Shown: positions 44,773 through 52,719 of the stretch, piece after piece | How positions within the stretch are numbered: position 1 is the first letter of the stretch | Layout: each line of letters begins with the position of its first letter | Origin: Vibrio ishigakensis | Lineage (GTDB): Bacteria > Pseudomonadota > Gammaproteobacteria > Enterobacterales > Vibrionaceae | DNA length: 64,000 bases | Direction: 5' to 3' | Assembly: GCF_024347675.1 (NCBI RefSeq) | Contig: NZ_AP024881.1 | Coordinates: forward strand, 1-64,000 | Notes under the pieces: model-generated | Databases searched by the model: none | What the model was told of the DNA's origin: nothing | The model's input: the letters and a program-made list of their open reading frames with translations, nothing else | Program-made: the position numbers and the translations under genes

Positions 44773-45750
44773 TTACTGGTCGAAGAACCCAAATATAGCA
44801 TCTAGGGCTTGGTTGCGCTGTTCGTCTCGCTCTACCAAAACCTCATGCTTTGCATCTGGAATAGGCAGTAGGATAGCGTCTTGACGGTGCTTACTGAGGT
44901 TAGCGATAAACTGATTTTGAGCTCGGTTTTCAACCACAGTATCTAGGCTAGGCTGGATGAGCAGTAGCGGGATATTCACCTTCTCGGCATTGCGAACACA
45001 CTTTTCTGCCCCTTTTATCGCCTGATACACCCATTGTGAGGTTGGACCGCCCATCTGGATCTCACTCATATTATCAAACAGGTCGGCCGACCATTCGAAG
45101 CGAGTTTGGCAGTGGCTTAAAGGGTTATCCTCAAACGGGGTTCTCTCATAGCTAGATTGGCCTATTGCATAGTGCGGTTGATTGCGCCACTGGGTGAGCT
45201 TTTTGCACAGAGGCTTGGCAATAGCGCGCAGTGGTGTCGGCATCTTGATGTCGTACATAGGCGCACTTACCGCAATCGCGTGGAAAGGATGTGAGGCATG
45301 GGTTTGGATATAGCGAGTGGAGATCGCGCCACCCATAGAATGAGCCAAGATAAAGCGTCGACTGTAGCGATTGAAATTAAACTGCTTAACGATCAAGTCC
45401 ATATCATCGATATAGTCATCGAAGTTTTCTACATGTCCCATATGTGGGTCATTGAGCAGTCTGTCTGACATCCCTTGACCTCTATGGTCAAAGGAGTAGA
45501 TGTCGAATCCCTGTTTGAATAGATCGAAAAACAATTCTTGATAGCGCCACACACTCTCGGTACGACCATTGACCATAAGGATGGCCTTGTCGTGAGCGGG
45601 AGAGGTTAGGCTGACCCAGTATAGTTTGTTGTGGTCTTTACCAAGGGAAAACCCTTGTTCGCGGTTCTTCCAGAACTTCGCGATGGGATACTTTATCTGA
45701 TACTCAAAGTCGGCTTCTTGGGTGCAAGATTCGGCGGCGTTGATAGACAT
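44773..45750 (-). CDS. pldB: Lysophospholipase L2
   Basis: Alpha/beta hydrolase (325 residues) that cleaves lysophospholipids such as 2-acyl lysophosphatidylethanolamine. The nucleophile elbow is AHSMGG with S138; the Asp and His of the triad should lie near SLDTVV and KHEVLVE. No signal peptide is visible. It is divergent from rhtB and next to yigL, as in E. coli. The start ATG 45750 is 60 bases from the rhtB start region. Confidence 0.92.
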   Translation of the reverse strand: MSINAAESCTQEADFEYQIKYPIAKFWKNREQGFSLGKDHNKLYWVSLTSPAHDKAILMVNGRTESVWRYQELFFDLFKQGFDIYSFDHRGQGMSDRLLNDPHMGHVENFDDYIDDMDLIVKQFNFNRYSRRFILAHSMGGAISTRYIQTHASHPFHAIAVSAPMYDIKMPTPLRAIAKPLCKKLTQWRNQPHYAIGQSSYERTPFEDNPLSHCQTRFEWSADLFDNMSEIQMGGPTSQWVYQAIKGAEKCVRNAEKVNIPLLLIQPSLDTVVENRAQNQFIANLSKHRQDAILLPIPDAKHEVLVERDEQRNQALDAIFGFFDQ

Positions 45751-45809
45751 TGCAATTCGTTCCTGTTCAAGTTACAAACAGGATACCACCCCTGAATTTA
45801 GGAAGTAAT

Positions 45810-46427
45810 ATGGAGTTGAAAATTTGGTTGGCCTATGTGGCCACGGCAATCATTTTTAGTCTGGCGCCGGGTTCAGGTACGGTGAACTCTATCTCCAACG
45901 GCATCAATTATGGGATGCGTAATTCTCTTTCTGCAATTCTAGGCCTTCAACTGGGTTTGGCGTTTCATATTGTTCTTGTAGGTGCCGGCCTTGGCGCTAT
46001 CGTGGCTAAATCAGCCACTGCTTTTACGGTGCTGAAGTGGGTCGGTGTGGTGTATCTCATCTGGCTCGGTATTCAAAAATGGCGCGACAGCAGTGGCTTT
46101 GCTCTAAACCAAGGTGCCGTTGATATTTCTCGCACTAAGCTGCTAAAGCAGGCGGTGTTTATCAACCTGACTAACCCCAAATCTATCGTCTTTTTGGTGG
46201 CGTTGTTTCCCCAATTCTTGAATCCGAGCGCACCTCAGTTGCCACAGCTACTTATCTTAGGTGTTACTACCATAGTGATCGATGGCATCGTGATGGTAGG
46301 TTATACCGGCTTAGCGGCGCAGATGGGAAAATACGTGCGTTCGAACTCAGTGGTGGGCAAGCTAAATAAGATGTTTGGCTCTATGTTTGTGGGGTGTGGC
46401 TTGCTATTAGCTTCAGCCAAGGCGTAG
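45810..46427 (+). CDS. rhtB: RhtB/LysE-family amino-acid exporter
   Basis: Inner-membrane exporter of the LysE family, 205 residues with about six membrane helices. The family signature PGSGTVNSISNGINYGMRN follows helix 1. The start is ATG 45810 with AGGAAG in front; an in-frame start at 45750 is rejected. E. coli RhtB exports homoserine and its lactone. Substrate is inferred from synteny with pldB. It ends at a terminator at 46461. Confidence 0.87.
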   Translation: MELKIWLAYVATAIIFSLAPGSGTVNSISNGINYGMRNSLSAILGLQLGLAFHIVLVGAGLGAIVAKSATAFTVLKWVGVVYLIWLGIQKWRDSSGFALNQGAVDISRTKLLKQAVFINLTNPKSIVFLVALFPQFLNPSAPQLPQLLILGVTTIVIDGIVMVGYTGLAAQMGKYVRSNSVVGKLNKMFGSMFVGCGLLLASAKA

Positions 46428-46460
46428 AACTGACATTCAATCGAATATGAAACTTTTGTG

Positions 46461-46498
46461 ACATCGGTAGGTAAAAACTTGCCGATGTCTTTTTTTTA
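46461..46498 (+). terminator. Terminator after rhtB
   Basis: Twelve-pair stem ACATCGGTAGGT (46461-46472) with ACTTGCCGATGT (46477-46488), loop AAAA, then TCTTTTTTTT. Confidence 0.9.
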
Positions 46499-46516
46499 AC
46501 TAATATATGCGCATAT
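46479..46516 (+). promoter_or_regulatory. arsR operon promoter and likely ArsR operator
   Basis: -35 TTGCCG (46479-46484) lies in the rhtB terminator's right arm, then a 16-base spacer and -10 TAATAT (46501-46506). A perfect palindrome ATATGCGCATAT (46505-46516) overlaps the -10, the typical place for an ArsR/SmtB-type repressor, with an ATATG repeat a few bases later. The promoter and operator are inferred from position. Confidence 0.65.
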
Positions 46517-46541
46517 CCATATGTTGTTATCTGGAGCCGAG

Positions 46542-46877
46542 ATGTTACCAAATCAATTTTTTAAGCTGTTGTCGGACGAAACCCGTTTCCGTTGCTTGCT
46601 GATGATCGCTCGTCAGGGAGAGATGTGCGTGTGTGACCTGACTCAGTCTCTACAAGAGAGCCAGCCTAAGGTGTCTCGTCATCTTGCTCAGCTAAGACAA
46701 TCCGGCATCTTGATCGATGAGCGCAGAGGTCAATGGGTGTTCTACCATATTTCCTCAGAGATCCCTGGATGGGCCAAAGCCATCATCGAAGGCCTAAAGA
46801 ATTCAAACTGCTTGCGAGAAGAATACTTGCAAGACATACAAAGACTAGTAAACACAGAGCAAAACGCCTGTAACTAA
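46542..46877 (+). CDS. arsR: ArsR-family arsenic-responsive repressor
   Basis: Winged-helix repressor of 111 residues starting at ATG 46542 with GGAG (46533-46536); an upstream in-frame start is rejected. The metalloid-sensing cysteines are C29 and C31 in EMCVCDL, the classic ArsR CxC motif. The DNA-reading helix is SQPKVSRHLAQLRQSGIL. It releases DNA when it binds As(III). It heads the arsenate operon, whose operator is probably the palindrome over its own promoter. Confidence 0.94.
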   Translation: MLPNQFFKLLSDETRFRCLLMIARQGEMCVCDLTQSLQESQPKVSRHLAQLRQSGILIDERRGQWVFYHISSEIPGWAKAIIEGLKNSNCLREEYLQDIQRLVNTEQNACN

Positions 46878-46900
46878 TAACTCAATAGAGAGTAAAGAAC

Positions 46901-47908
46901 ATGACTATTAAGATTGGTATTAATGGCTTTGGCCGTATCGGACGTTTAGCACTTCGCGCTTCTTTCGACTGGCCTGAGGTTGAGTTCGTACAGATCAACG
47001 ACGTAGCGGGCGACACTAAGACCCTAGCTCACCTTCTTGAGTTCGATTCAGTACAAGGTCGCTGGCATCACGAAGTGGCAGCAAACGGTTCTGATATGCT
47101 GATCGATGGCAAGACCATCAAAACCACACAAGAAAGAGAGATCGATGCAGTTGATTGGTCTGGCTGTGACGTAGTAATCGAAGCAACGGGTGTGCATCGC
47201 AAGACTTCTTTCCTAAACAAATACCTAGAGCAAGGCGTTAAGCGCGTTGTGGTATCTGCGCCAGTTAAAGAAGAAGGCATTGCTAACATCGTAGTGGGTG
47301 TTAACGACGAAATCTTCCAACCTGAACTGCATAAAATTGTTACTGCAGCGTCTTGTACTACCAACTGTATCGCTCCTGTAGTTAAGGTTATCCATGAGAA
47401 ACTAGGTATCGAGCAGTCGTCTTTCACCACTATTCATGATCTAACTAATACTCAAACCATTCTAGATGCACCACACAAAGACCTTCGTCGTGCACGTGCA
47501 TGTGGTATGAGCCTGATCCCAACAACGACTGGCTCAGCAACGGCTATCGTTGAGATCTTCCCTGAGCTAAAAGGTAAGATCAACGGTCATGCAGTACGTG
47601 TTCCTCTAGCGAATGCTTCCCTAACCGACATTATCTTCGACGTTAAGCGTGACACTACTGCTGAAGAGGTTAATGCACTTCTTAAAGAAGCGTCTGAGAA
47701 CGAGCTGAAAGGCATCCTTGGCTTTGAAGAGCGTCCACTAGTATCAATCGATTATAAAGGCGACCAGCGTTCTACTATCGTTGATGCGCAATCAACTATG
47801 GTTGTAGGCACTCGTATGGTGAAGATCTATGCTTGGTATGACAACGAGATGGGTTACGCAACCCGCACCGCTGAGCTAGTTCGTACCGTTGGCCTAGCTG
47901 ACAAATAA
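46901..47908 (+). CDS. ArsJ-associated glyceraldehyde-3-phosphate dehydrogenase
   Basis: GAPDH paralog of 335 residues with the Rossmann start [16 protein letters not shown], catalytic C152 (TAASCTTNC) and H179 (TIHDLTNTQ), and the conserved [11 protein letters not shown] end. Its position between arsR and arsJ makes it the arsenic-specific isozyme that uses arsenate in place of phosphate to give 1-arseno-3-phosphoglycerate, which ArsJ exports. It therefore acts in resistance, not glycolysis. It is the second gene of the operon, 23 bases after arsR. Confidence 0.93.
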   Translation: MTIKIGINGFGRIGRLALRASFDWPEVEFVQINDVAGDTKTLAHLLEFDSVQGRWHHEVAANGSDMLIDGKTIKTTQEREIDAVDWSGCDVVIEATGVHRKTSFLNKYLEQGVKRVVVSAPVKEEGIANIVVGVNDEIFQPELHKIVTAASCTTNCIAPVVKVIHEKLGIEQSSFTTIHDLTNTQTILDAPHKDLRRARACGMSLIPTTTGSATAIVEIFPELKGKINGHAVRVPLANASLTDIIFDVKRDTTAEEVNALLKEASENELKGILGFEERPLVSIDYKGDQRSTIVDAQSTMVVGTRMVKIYAWYDNEMGYATRTAELVRTVGLADK

Positions 47909-47941
47909 GCCTATCCCGATTAAATAAAGAGAATTTTACAA

Positions 47942-48436
47942 ATGACACATCCTACTTGGGAACTAAAAATCGATAACGATGCGGCACTGGTTCTAACTCC
48001 ATGCCCAGGTACTAAAGATCTTGGTTTGGCTGAGTCTGTTGCTCAGCTAAAGGAGCAAGGCGTTGTGGCTGTAGTGACAGCTATCAATGCTGAAGAGATG
48101 GCAAGCAAGAACGTAGCTGACCTTGGTGAGCAGGTTCAAGCTCAAGGCATGCAGTGGTTCCACCTTCCAATCGAAGATGACTGCGCCCCAGCTGAAGAGT
48201 TCGCTGGTCAATGGTCTGCTGCTAGCCCAGAGCTTCATAAGATTGTTGCTGAAGGTGGCAAGATTGCAATGCACTGCATGGGCGGTTCAGGTCGTACTGG
48301 TCTTCTAGCGGCTAACCTGCTTCTAGAGTTGGATTGGCCACTAGAAAAAATCATCTCTGAAGTACAGGCTCTGCGCCCAGGCGCTTTCCAAAAGCCAGTG
48401 CAAGTCGAATACGTACAGCAGCTAGCTGCTAAGTAA
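47942..48436 (+). CDS. Dual-specificity-type tyrosine phosphatase in the ars operon
   Basis: A 164-residue member of the cysteine-phosphatase superfamily (CDKN3/DSP-like). The P-loop is HCMGGSGRTG with the nucleophile C112 and R118 (C-X5-R), and acids at D79/D80 (PIEDDCAP) can serve as general acid. It lies between the GAPDH and arsJ genes, 33 bases downstream of the former. No arsenate-reductase family feature is seen: it is not ArsC, although LMW-PTP-type ArsC proteins use a related P-loop. Whether it acts on an arsenical ester, a protein or a phospho-metabolite is unknown. Confidence 0.82.
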   Translation: MTHPTWELKIDNDAALVLTPCPGTKDLGLAESVAQLKEQGVVAVVTAINAEEMASKNVADLGEQVQAQGMQWFHLPIEDDCAPAEEFAGQWSAASPELHKIVAEGGKIAMHCMGGSGRTGLLAANLLLELDWPLEKIISEVQALRPGAFQKPVQVEYVQQLAAK

Positions 48437-48450
48437 TCGTCAAACTCTCC

Positions 48451-48480
48451 AATGCCTCCCGCTCGGAGGCATTATTTTTT
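48451..48480 (+). terminator. Intra-operon terminator-like hairpin before arsJ
   Basis: AATGCCTCC (48451-48459) with GGAGGCATT (48465-48473), loop CGCTC, then ATTTTTT (48474-48480), only 12 bases before the arsJ start at 48493. It could limit arsJ or separate it from the genes before. Confidence 0.8.
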
Positions 48481-48492
48481 GGAACAAGAAGT

Positions 48493-49698
48493 ATGTTATC
48501 GACCTTAGATAAAAGTGTCCGCCAATACATGTTGGTCACCTTCAACTATTGGAATTTCACCCTAACTGATGGTGCATTGCGCATGTTGGTGGTGTTGTAC
48601 TTTTATGACCTGGGTTACAGCAGTTTGGCTATCGCCTCGCTGTTTCTGTTTTATGAAATCTTTGGTGTTATCACTAACCTAGTTGGTGGTTGGCTAGGTG
48701 CTCGCTTGGGTCTGAACCGAACCATGAATATTGGCTTGGGAATGCAGATCTTTGCCTTGGCTATGCTCGCAGTCCCAGCAAGCTGGCTAACTATACCTTG
48801 GGTGATGGCGGCGCAGGCCATGTCAGGTATTGCCAAAGACCTAAACAAGATGAGTGCCAAGAGTGCGATTAAGACACTAGTACCAGATGATCGCCAAGGT
48901 GCTCTGTACAAGTGGGTGGCTATCCTGACCGGTTCGAAGAACGCCCTTAAGGGTGCGGGTTTCTTCCTAGGTGGCTTACTACTGACAGTATTTGGCTTCC
49001 AAGGTGCGGTAATGGCGATGGCATCTGTGCTGTTTGTAGTACTTATCGGCAGCCTAGTGTGGCTTGAGAGCGATATGGGCAAGGCGAAGAGTAAGCCGAA
49101 GTTTAAGCATATCTTCTCTAAATCTGGCAGCATCAATATCCTATCAGCCGCGCGTATGTTCCTATTTGGTGCTCGTGATGTATGGTTCGTAGTTGCTCTG
49201 CCTATTTATCTAGGCTCAGTGTTCGGCTGGAATCACTCTATGGTGGGTGGCTTTCTCGCTATCTGGGTAATTGCTTACGGTTTTGTGCAAGGCATTGCGC
49301 CTCGTATAACGGGTAAAGCTGAAGGCAAGGTGCCGGATGGTCGAGCGGCACTTATCTGGGCAGGTCTATTGACCGTTGTTACTGGTGCGATCGCTTACGG
49401 CGTGCAGATAGAGTGGCAACCTGAACTGGTTATCGTGGTTGGTCTGCTTATCTTTGGTGCCATCTTTGCGGTGAACTCATCGCTGCACTCATACCTTATC
49501 GTGAGCTACGCTAAGGGTGATGGTGTGTCTATGGATGTCGGTTTCTACTATATGGCAAACGCCATGGGTCGCCTCATCGGTACCGTACTCTCAGGCTGGA
49601 TCTTCCAAGTGGCAGGCCTTGCTGCGTGTTTATGGGTCTCCTTCGCCTTCTTGCTTCTGACGACGATTATCTCGATTAAGCTGCCAAAAGCCGCTTAA
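48493..49698 (+). CDS. arsJ: Organoarsenical efflux permease ArsJ
   Basis: MFS efflux protein of 401 residues with about 12 hydrophobic helices. It exports 1-arseno-3-phosphoglycerate made by the operon's GAPDH, after which the compound falls apart outside to arsenate. Its N-terminus (VRQYMLVTFNYWNFTLTDGALRMLVVLYFYDLG) is characteristic, as is SGIAKDLNKMSAKSAIKTLVP. It is the last ars gene, behind a terminator-like hairpin and followed by a terminator at 49724-49753. Confidence 0.94.
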   Translation: MLSTLDKSVRQYMLVTFNYWNFTLTDGALRMLVVLYFYDLGYSSLAIASLFLFYEIFGVITNLVGGWLGARLGLNRTMNIGLGMQIFALAMLAVPASWLTIPWVMAAQAMSGIAKDLNKMSAKSAIKTLVPDDRQGALYKWVAILTGSKNALKGAGFFLGGLLLTVFGFQGAVMAMASVLFVVLIGSLVWLESDMGKAKSKPKFKHIFSKSGSINILSAARMFLFGARDVWFVVALPIYLGSVFGWNHSMVGGFLAIWVIAYGFVQGIAPRITGKAEGKVPDGRAALIWAGLLTVVTGAIAYGVQIEWQPELVIVVGLLIFGAIFAVNSSLHSYLIVSYAKGDGVSMDVGFYYMANAMGRLIGTVLSGWIFQVAGLAACLWVSFAFLLLTTIISIKLPKAA

Positions 49699-49723
49699 TC
49701 CTTTGTTAAGAAACAGACAAAAC

Positions 49724-49753
49724 AAAAGCCGGTTGCATATATCGGCTTTTTTT
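49724..49753 (+). terminator. Terminator after arsJ
   Basis: AAAAGCCG (49724-49731) with CGGCTTTT (49743-49750) around an 11-base loop, followed by a T run to 49753. Confidence 0.85.
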
Positions 49754-49797
49754 GTTGCTATGATAAATAGTTAGTCGATTCAAAAGGATAGGGGTAA

Positions 49798-50811
49798 ATG
49801 AGGACTCGGGTTAAGTTTTTCGATCTGGCACGCTGTGTGGCTGCGGTAGCGGTTATCGCGATACATGTGCTGGCTCCGTATCGAAATCAATTCGGTGATA
49901 TCCCTTTCAATGAATGGTTTACCGCTATCAGTGTAAACAGTGTCAGTCGTTGGGCTGTGGTTGTGTTTATTTTGATCACCGGTGCCTTGATGCTCAGCGA
50001 TAAGCGGCCATTCGACCTTAAGTACTATATAAGACGACGCTTGGGTAAGGTGCTAGTTCCCTTCGTTATCTGGTCCCTGTTCTATGCGTATTTCTCTGGC
50101 TGGACTGCTCATGGCTTTGACGGCGAGCATGCCACTGAGGTGCTGACCCAGAGCTTAGACAAGGCGACCTACTACCACCTTGGCTTCTTCTATTACTTCA
50201 TTCCGCTCTATTTTGTGATTCCATTCCTGCAGGTGTTTGTGCGTCGCTATGACGATCGAGCCTTGTACGCATTAACCGCATTGTGGCTATTAACCACTTG
50301 TCTGTTCTTATTCCGTATCGACGGTATCTGGAGCGGGCAGATGTGGCTTTACAGTGGCTTGCTGCCGCTTGGCTATATCCTGTATCAGAAGGTACCCCTT
50401 AATCGCACCAGTGTTTCCATCTTTGTGTTGCTTGGCCTGATCGCTTTTGGCGCAACCATCTATCAGGTGGTGCACATGAGTATGGAGGCTGGGAAATATA
50501 CCTTTGGTCGCTGGCTTTCTTACAAAACCATCAATACCGTAGCAGCGGCGAGTATGGTGTTTATGGTGTGTCGCTATTATGGCGAGAGCCTGTCGGCAGG
50601 TGCTGATAAGGTGGTGGGCTTTATCAGTAAGCACAGTTTGGGTATCTATATTCTGCACCCGATCTTCTTGTGGCCGATGAAGGAATTTGGTTGGTATCAA
50701 GGGCACCCAGCGTGGGTGATTCCACTATGGATAGTGATCAGTGGCGCCCTGTCTCTGGGTACTAGTTGGCTATTATCTCGCTCAAATAAAACGGCTTGGT
50801 TACTGCCTTAG
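49798..50811 (+). CDS. Acyltransferase-3 family membrane protein (WecH/YiaH-like)
   Basis: Integral membrane acyltransferase, 337 residues with about ten helices. The family motif near the start is DLARCVAAVAVIAIHVLAPYR, whose His is the proposed catalytic residue, and RRRLGKVLVPFVIW follows. Members O-acetylate sugars of cell-surface polymers or act on lipids; the E. coli proteins WecH and YiaH are similar in size. The substrate is unknown. It converges on the DUF2500 gene with a 4-base overlap (TTAG). Confidence 0.8.
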   Translation: MRTRVKFFDLARCVAAVAVIAIHVLAPYRNQFGDIPFNEWFTAISVNSVSRWAVVVFILITGALMLSDKRPFDLKYYIRRRLGKVLVPFVIWSLFYAYFSGWTAHGFDGEHATEVLTQSLDKATYYHLGFFYYFIPLYFVIPFLQVFVRRYDDRALYALTALWLLTTCLFLFRIDGIWSGQMWLYSGLLPLGYILYQKVPLNRTSVSIFVLLGLIAFGATIYQVVHMSMEAGKYTFGRWLSYKTINTVAAASMVFMVCRYYGESLSAGADKVVGFISKHSLGIYILHPIFLWPMKEFGWYQGHPAWVIPLWIVISGALSLGTSWLLSRSNKTAWLLP

Positions 50812-51149
50812 ACCTTTTGATTACGCTTCAGAGCAAAGTGCATGAACTCATCTCCCTTGTAGGTGAGTTCTCCTTTGTTGCCGGGCTTTAGGGCTTCAAA
50901 ATAGTGAATACCGACTTTGAACTCACGCTTGGGGCCAAGCATCCCTTTTTGTACATAGATCCAATATTCTCTATCTTCTTGTCCCGGTAGAGTGTCTGGG
51001 ATATCGACCGCCTGCTTATCAATAATGGTTACCGAAGCCGTTTTAGTCTCTGCTCCTTCGCCTTGAACGTGGCGGGTGAAACTGAAGCGAAATAGTAGGG
51101 CGGCAACAACGACCAAGGCGACAACAATAACAATGAGATAGAGTGGCAT
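50808..51149 (-). CDS. DUF2500 family membrane protein (YhhM-like)
   Basis: A 113-residue protein with one N-terminal membrane helix (about 3-20) and a beta-rich domain of the DUF2500 family: TASVTIIDKQAVDIP, EYWIYVQKGMLGPKREFKV and KPGNKGELTYKGDEFMHF. The function is unknown. The orientation suggests the soluble domain faces the cytoplasm or periplasm, which I cannot settle. It converges on the acyltransferase-3 gene. Confidence 0.82.
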   Translation of the reverse strand: MPLYLIVIVVALVVVAALLFRFSFTRHVQGEGAETKTASVTIIDKQAVDIPDTLPGQEDREYWIYVQKGMLGPKREFKVGIHYFEALKPGNKGELTYKGDEFMHFALKRNQKV

Positions 51150-51475
51150 ATGGTGTTCCCTTTATCGTGAAATTGGCTCGAAGTTTACTCTTCAATAAGT
51201 GAAATGGTTATCGAATCATCGCATTGCGTGATCTGTGCGCTAAAAGCCGATTAAAATTGACGATAGCTTCACAGATCTAGGGTGAACCTCAGCTTTCAAC
51301 CTAGTGTCAAACGAGTAAAGAGCGCACAAACTTGCTAAGCTAAAAGAAGTTAAGCGGGTGCTCGAAAAAAAACAGAATCAACAATCTCGAGCAAGCATTT
51401 GCTGTAAATTAGCGCACAACCCGTTGGGCTTCTACGGAAAGAAGCAACAGTGGTTATTTGGACGGGAGTAAGGAT
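51150..51475. other. Spacer before the HEPN-like gene
   Basis: About 325 bases with no gene. It holds an inverted repeat TGCTCGA (51359-51365) and TCGAGCA (51387-51393) and must contain promoters for DUF2500 (leftward) and the HEPN-like gene (rightward), which I could not place. Confidence 0.35.
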
Positions 51476-51841
51476 ATGTCCGATATAGATCAAGTAGTTA
51501 CACGCACGCGTCGGCTAGAAGGCCTGTTGCGTACTCAATTCCATGCCAATGGGCGTGGACTGCATCAACTCATCTCAAGCAGCGAAGAACGCTTGCCTCA
51601 CGATGTTATCGCTAAGCTTCGTTATATTGCGACTGTGCGCAATAAGATGTTGCATGAGGACGGCTTCAAGTTAGATGACCGTAGACACTTTAATCAGGTG
51701 TGCAATGAGTGTGAGAAGGAACTGACTCCGCGCAGTGGTCGTTTCATTTGGGGCGTGGCTATCGCTCTTATGACACTGCTTACGTTGGCTGCTGCTGCCT
51801 TCTATTACGCTAACTGGGCTGAGTTTAGCGTTCATTTCTAA
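51476..51841 (+). CDS. Small membrane-anchored HEPN/DUF4145-like protein
   Basis: A 121-residue protein of uncertain role. The helical N-terminal part (1-85) has VRNKMLHEDGF: R55 to H60 gives the R-X4-H motif of HEPN domains, often RNA-cleaving or dimerising helical folds. A single membrane helix follows at about 90-112. The start is ATG 51476, preceded by GGAG; an upstream in-frame start is rejected. No antitoxin-like neighbour is visible: the next gene is yecH-like. HEPN membership is a call from the motif, so moderate only. Confidence 0.6.
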   Translation: MSDIDQVVTRTRRLEGLLRTQFHANGRGLHQLISSSEERLPHDVIAKLRYIATVRNKMLHEDGFKLDDRRHFNQVCNECEKELTPRSGRFIWGVAIALMTLLTLAAAAFYYANWAEFSVHF

Positions 51842-51924
51842 AAGATATATTTTATTTGCTTGATTTAAAACAAGCTGAGTTGGCAAAGATAGAGTACAGT
51901 TAGGCAAAAAAGTAGGAGCCGAAA

Positions 51925-52155
51925 ATGACCGTACACGCACACAAACTATTGAACCAACTTCGTGTTCAACCTATGACTAAATCTGAACTTCATCAGTGGG
52001 CAATCGCTGAGTTTGGCGAGGGTGTTGAGTTTCGCACTTGTAGCCGTGAAGGGTTCGATTTTGACGCTATGATTCAGTTCTTTCTAGAGCGTCAAAAGGT
52101 AGTCGTAGCGGGTGAGGTGATGCGCATTAATGAAGTAAACGTGTGCTCTCACTAA
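51925..52155 (+). CDS. yecH: YecH-family protein (DUF2492)
   Basis: A 76-residue protein of the YecH (DUF2492) family, with His/Cys that suggest metal binding: HAHKLLNQL at the start, RTCSREGFD and the terminal VNVCSH. The function is not established. It is followed by a strong terminator, and its context (after the HEPN-like gene, 83 bases away) gives no further clue. Confidence 0.82.
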   Translation: MTVHAHKLLNQLRVQPMTKSELHQWAIAEFGEGVEFRTCSREGFDFDAMIQFFLERQKVVVAGEVMRINEVNVCSH

Positions 52156-52173
52156 TCTAGAAATGCTATTTTT

Positions 52174-52199
52174 AAGGCTCCCTTCGGGGAGCCTTTTTA
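52174..52199 (+). terminator. Terminator after yecH
   Basis: AAGGCTCCC (52174-52182) with GGGAGCCTT (52187-52195), UUCG tetraloop, followed by TTTT. Confidence 0.92.
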
Positions 52200-52719
52200 G
52201 TATCTGCCGACCTTGATTTAATAATCAGAACATAGTTCGGTGATAGTGGTCGCATATGCCGTTGATCTTCTATTCATGTCATATATCACCTTGTGAAAGT
52301 ATTGTTAATGTCCTCAATGTTTTAGCACTAATGCTTATAGTCGAATCTTCTAATTGCATGAAGTGAATAAGATTCTTGATGTGTCTTCATGTAAGTTATT
52401 GAAAGTGCGTTATTTATTCTCTGTCTAATGACGTAGGTCAATTTTTTGCGCCTAAATATGCGTCTATTCATGCATTTAACTTATTGATTTATGCATTTTT
52501 AGAACTTTTGTTGCGCCAAAAAGCCAATTTTTATGCTTCGATTGTTGCTTTTATGTGACTTTTTTGCCAGATTGTGGCTCGAACACAAAATATTTGTATT
52601 GTGTTACGGGCGAAGACGCTCTCAAAAGAGCGCAGACTGAATCGTAAATCGGTCACGCCATTGGAATGGATTCAATTTGCAGACAAGGCAGAAAACTGTC
52701 CCGCAGTAGAGGTCTGGTA
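52200..52719 (+). promoter_or_regulatory. Long control region and leader of the ABC importer operon
   Basis: About 520 bases with no gene. Visible elements: ATGCATTT twice, at 52470-52477 and 52491-52498 (21 bases apart); two TTTT-x-TTGCGCC-x-AAA elements near 52442-52456 and 52506-52520; an interrupted palindrome AACACAA/TTGTGTT at 52582-52605; and a hairpin CGCTCT/AGAGCG at 52617-52632 in the probable leader. Promoter boxes could not be fixed. The density of repeats suggests a regulated promoter. Confidence 0.5.

Noticed and set aside
47942..48436. The ars-operon phosphatase as ArsC arsenate reductase
   Set aside because: It lacks the LMW-PTP-type N-terminal P-loop and the thioredoxin-type ArsC motif; the DSP-like HC-X5-R is central, so only a general phosphatase call is supported.
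48651..49136. 161-codon open frame antisense to arsJ
   Set aside because: It is a shadow of a well-supported membrane protein gene; the reading is Arg/Pro/Ser-rich and matches nothing I know.
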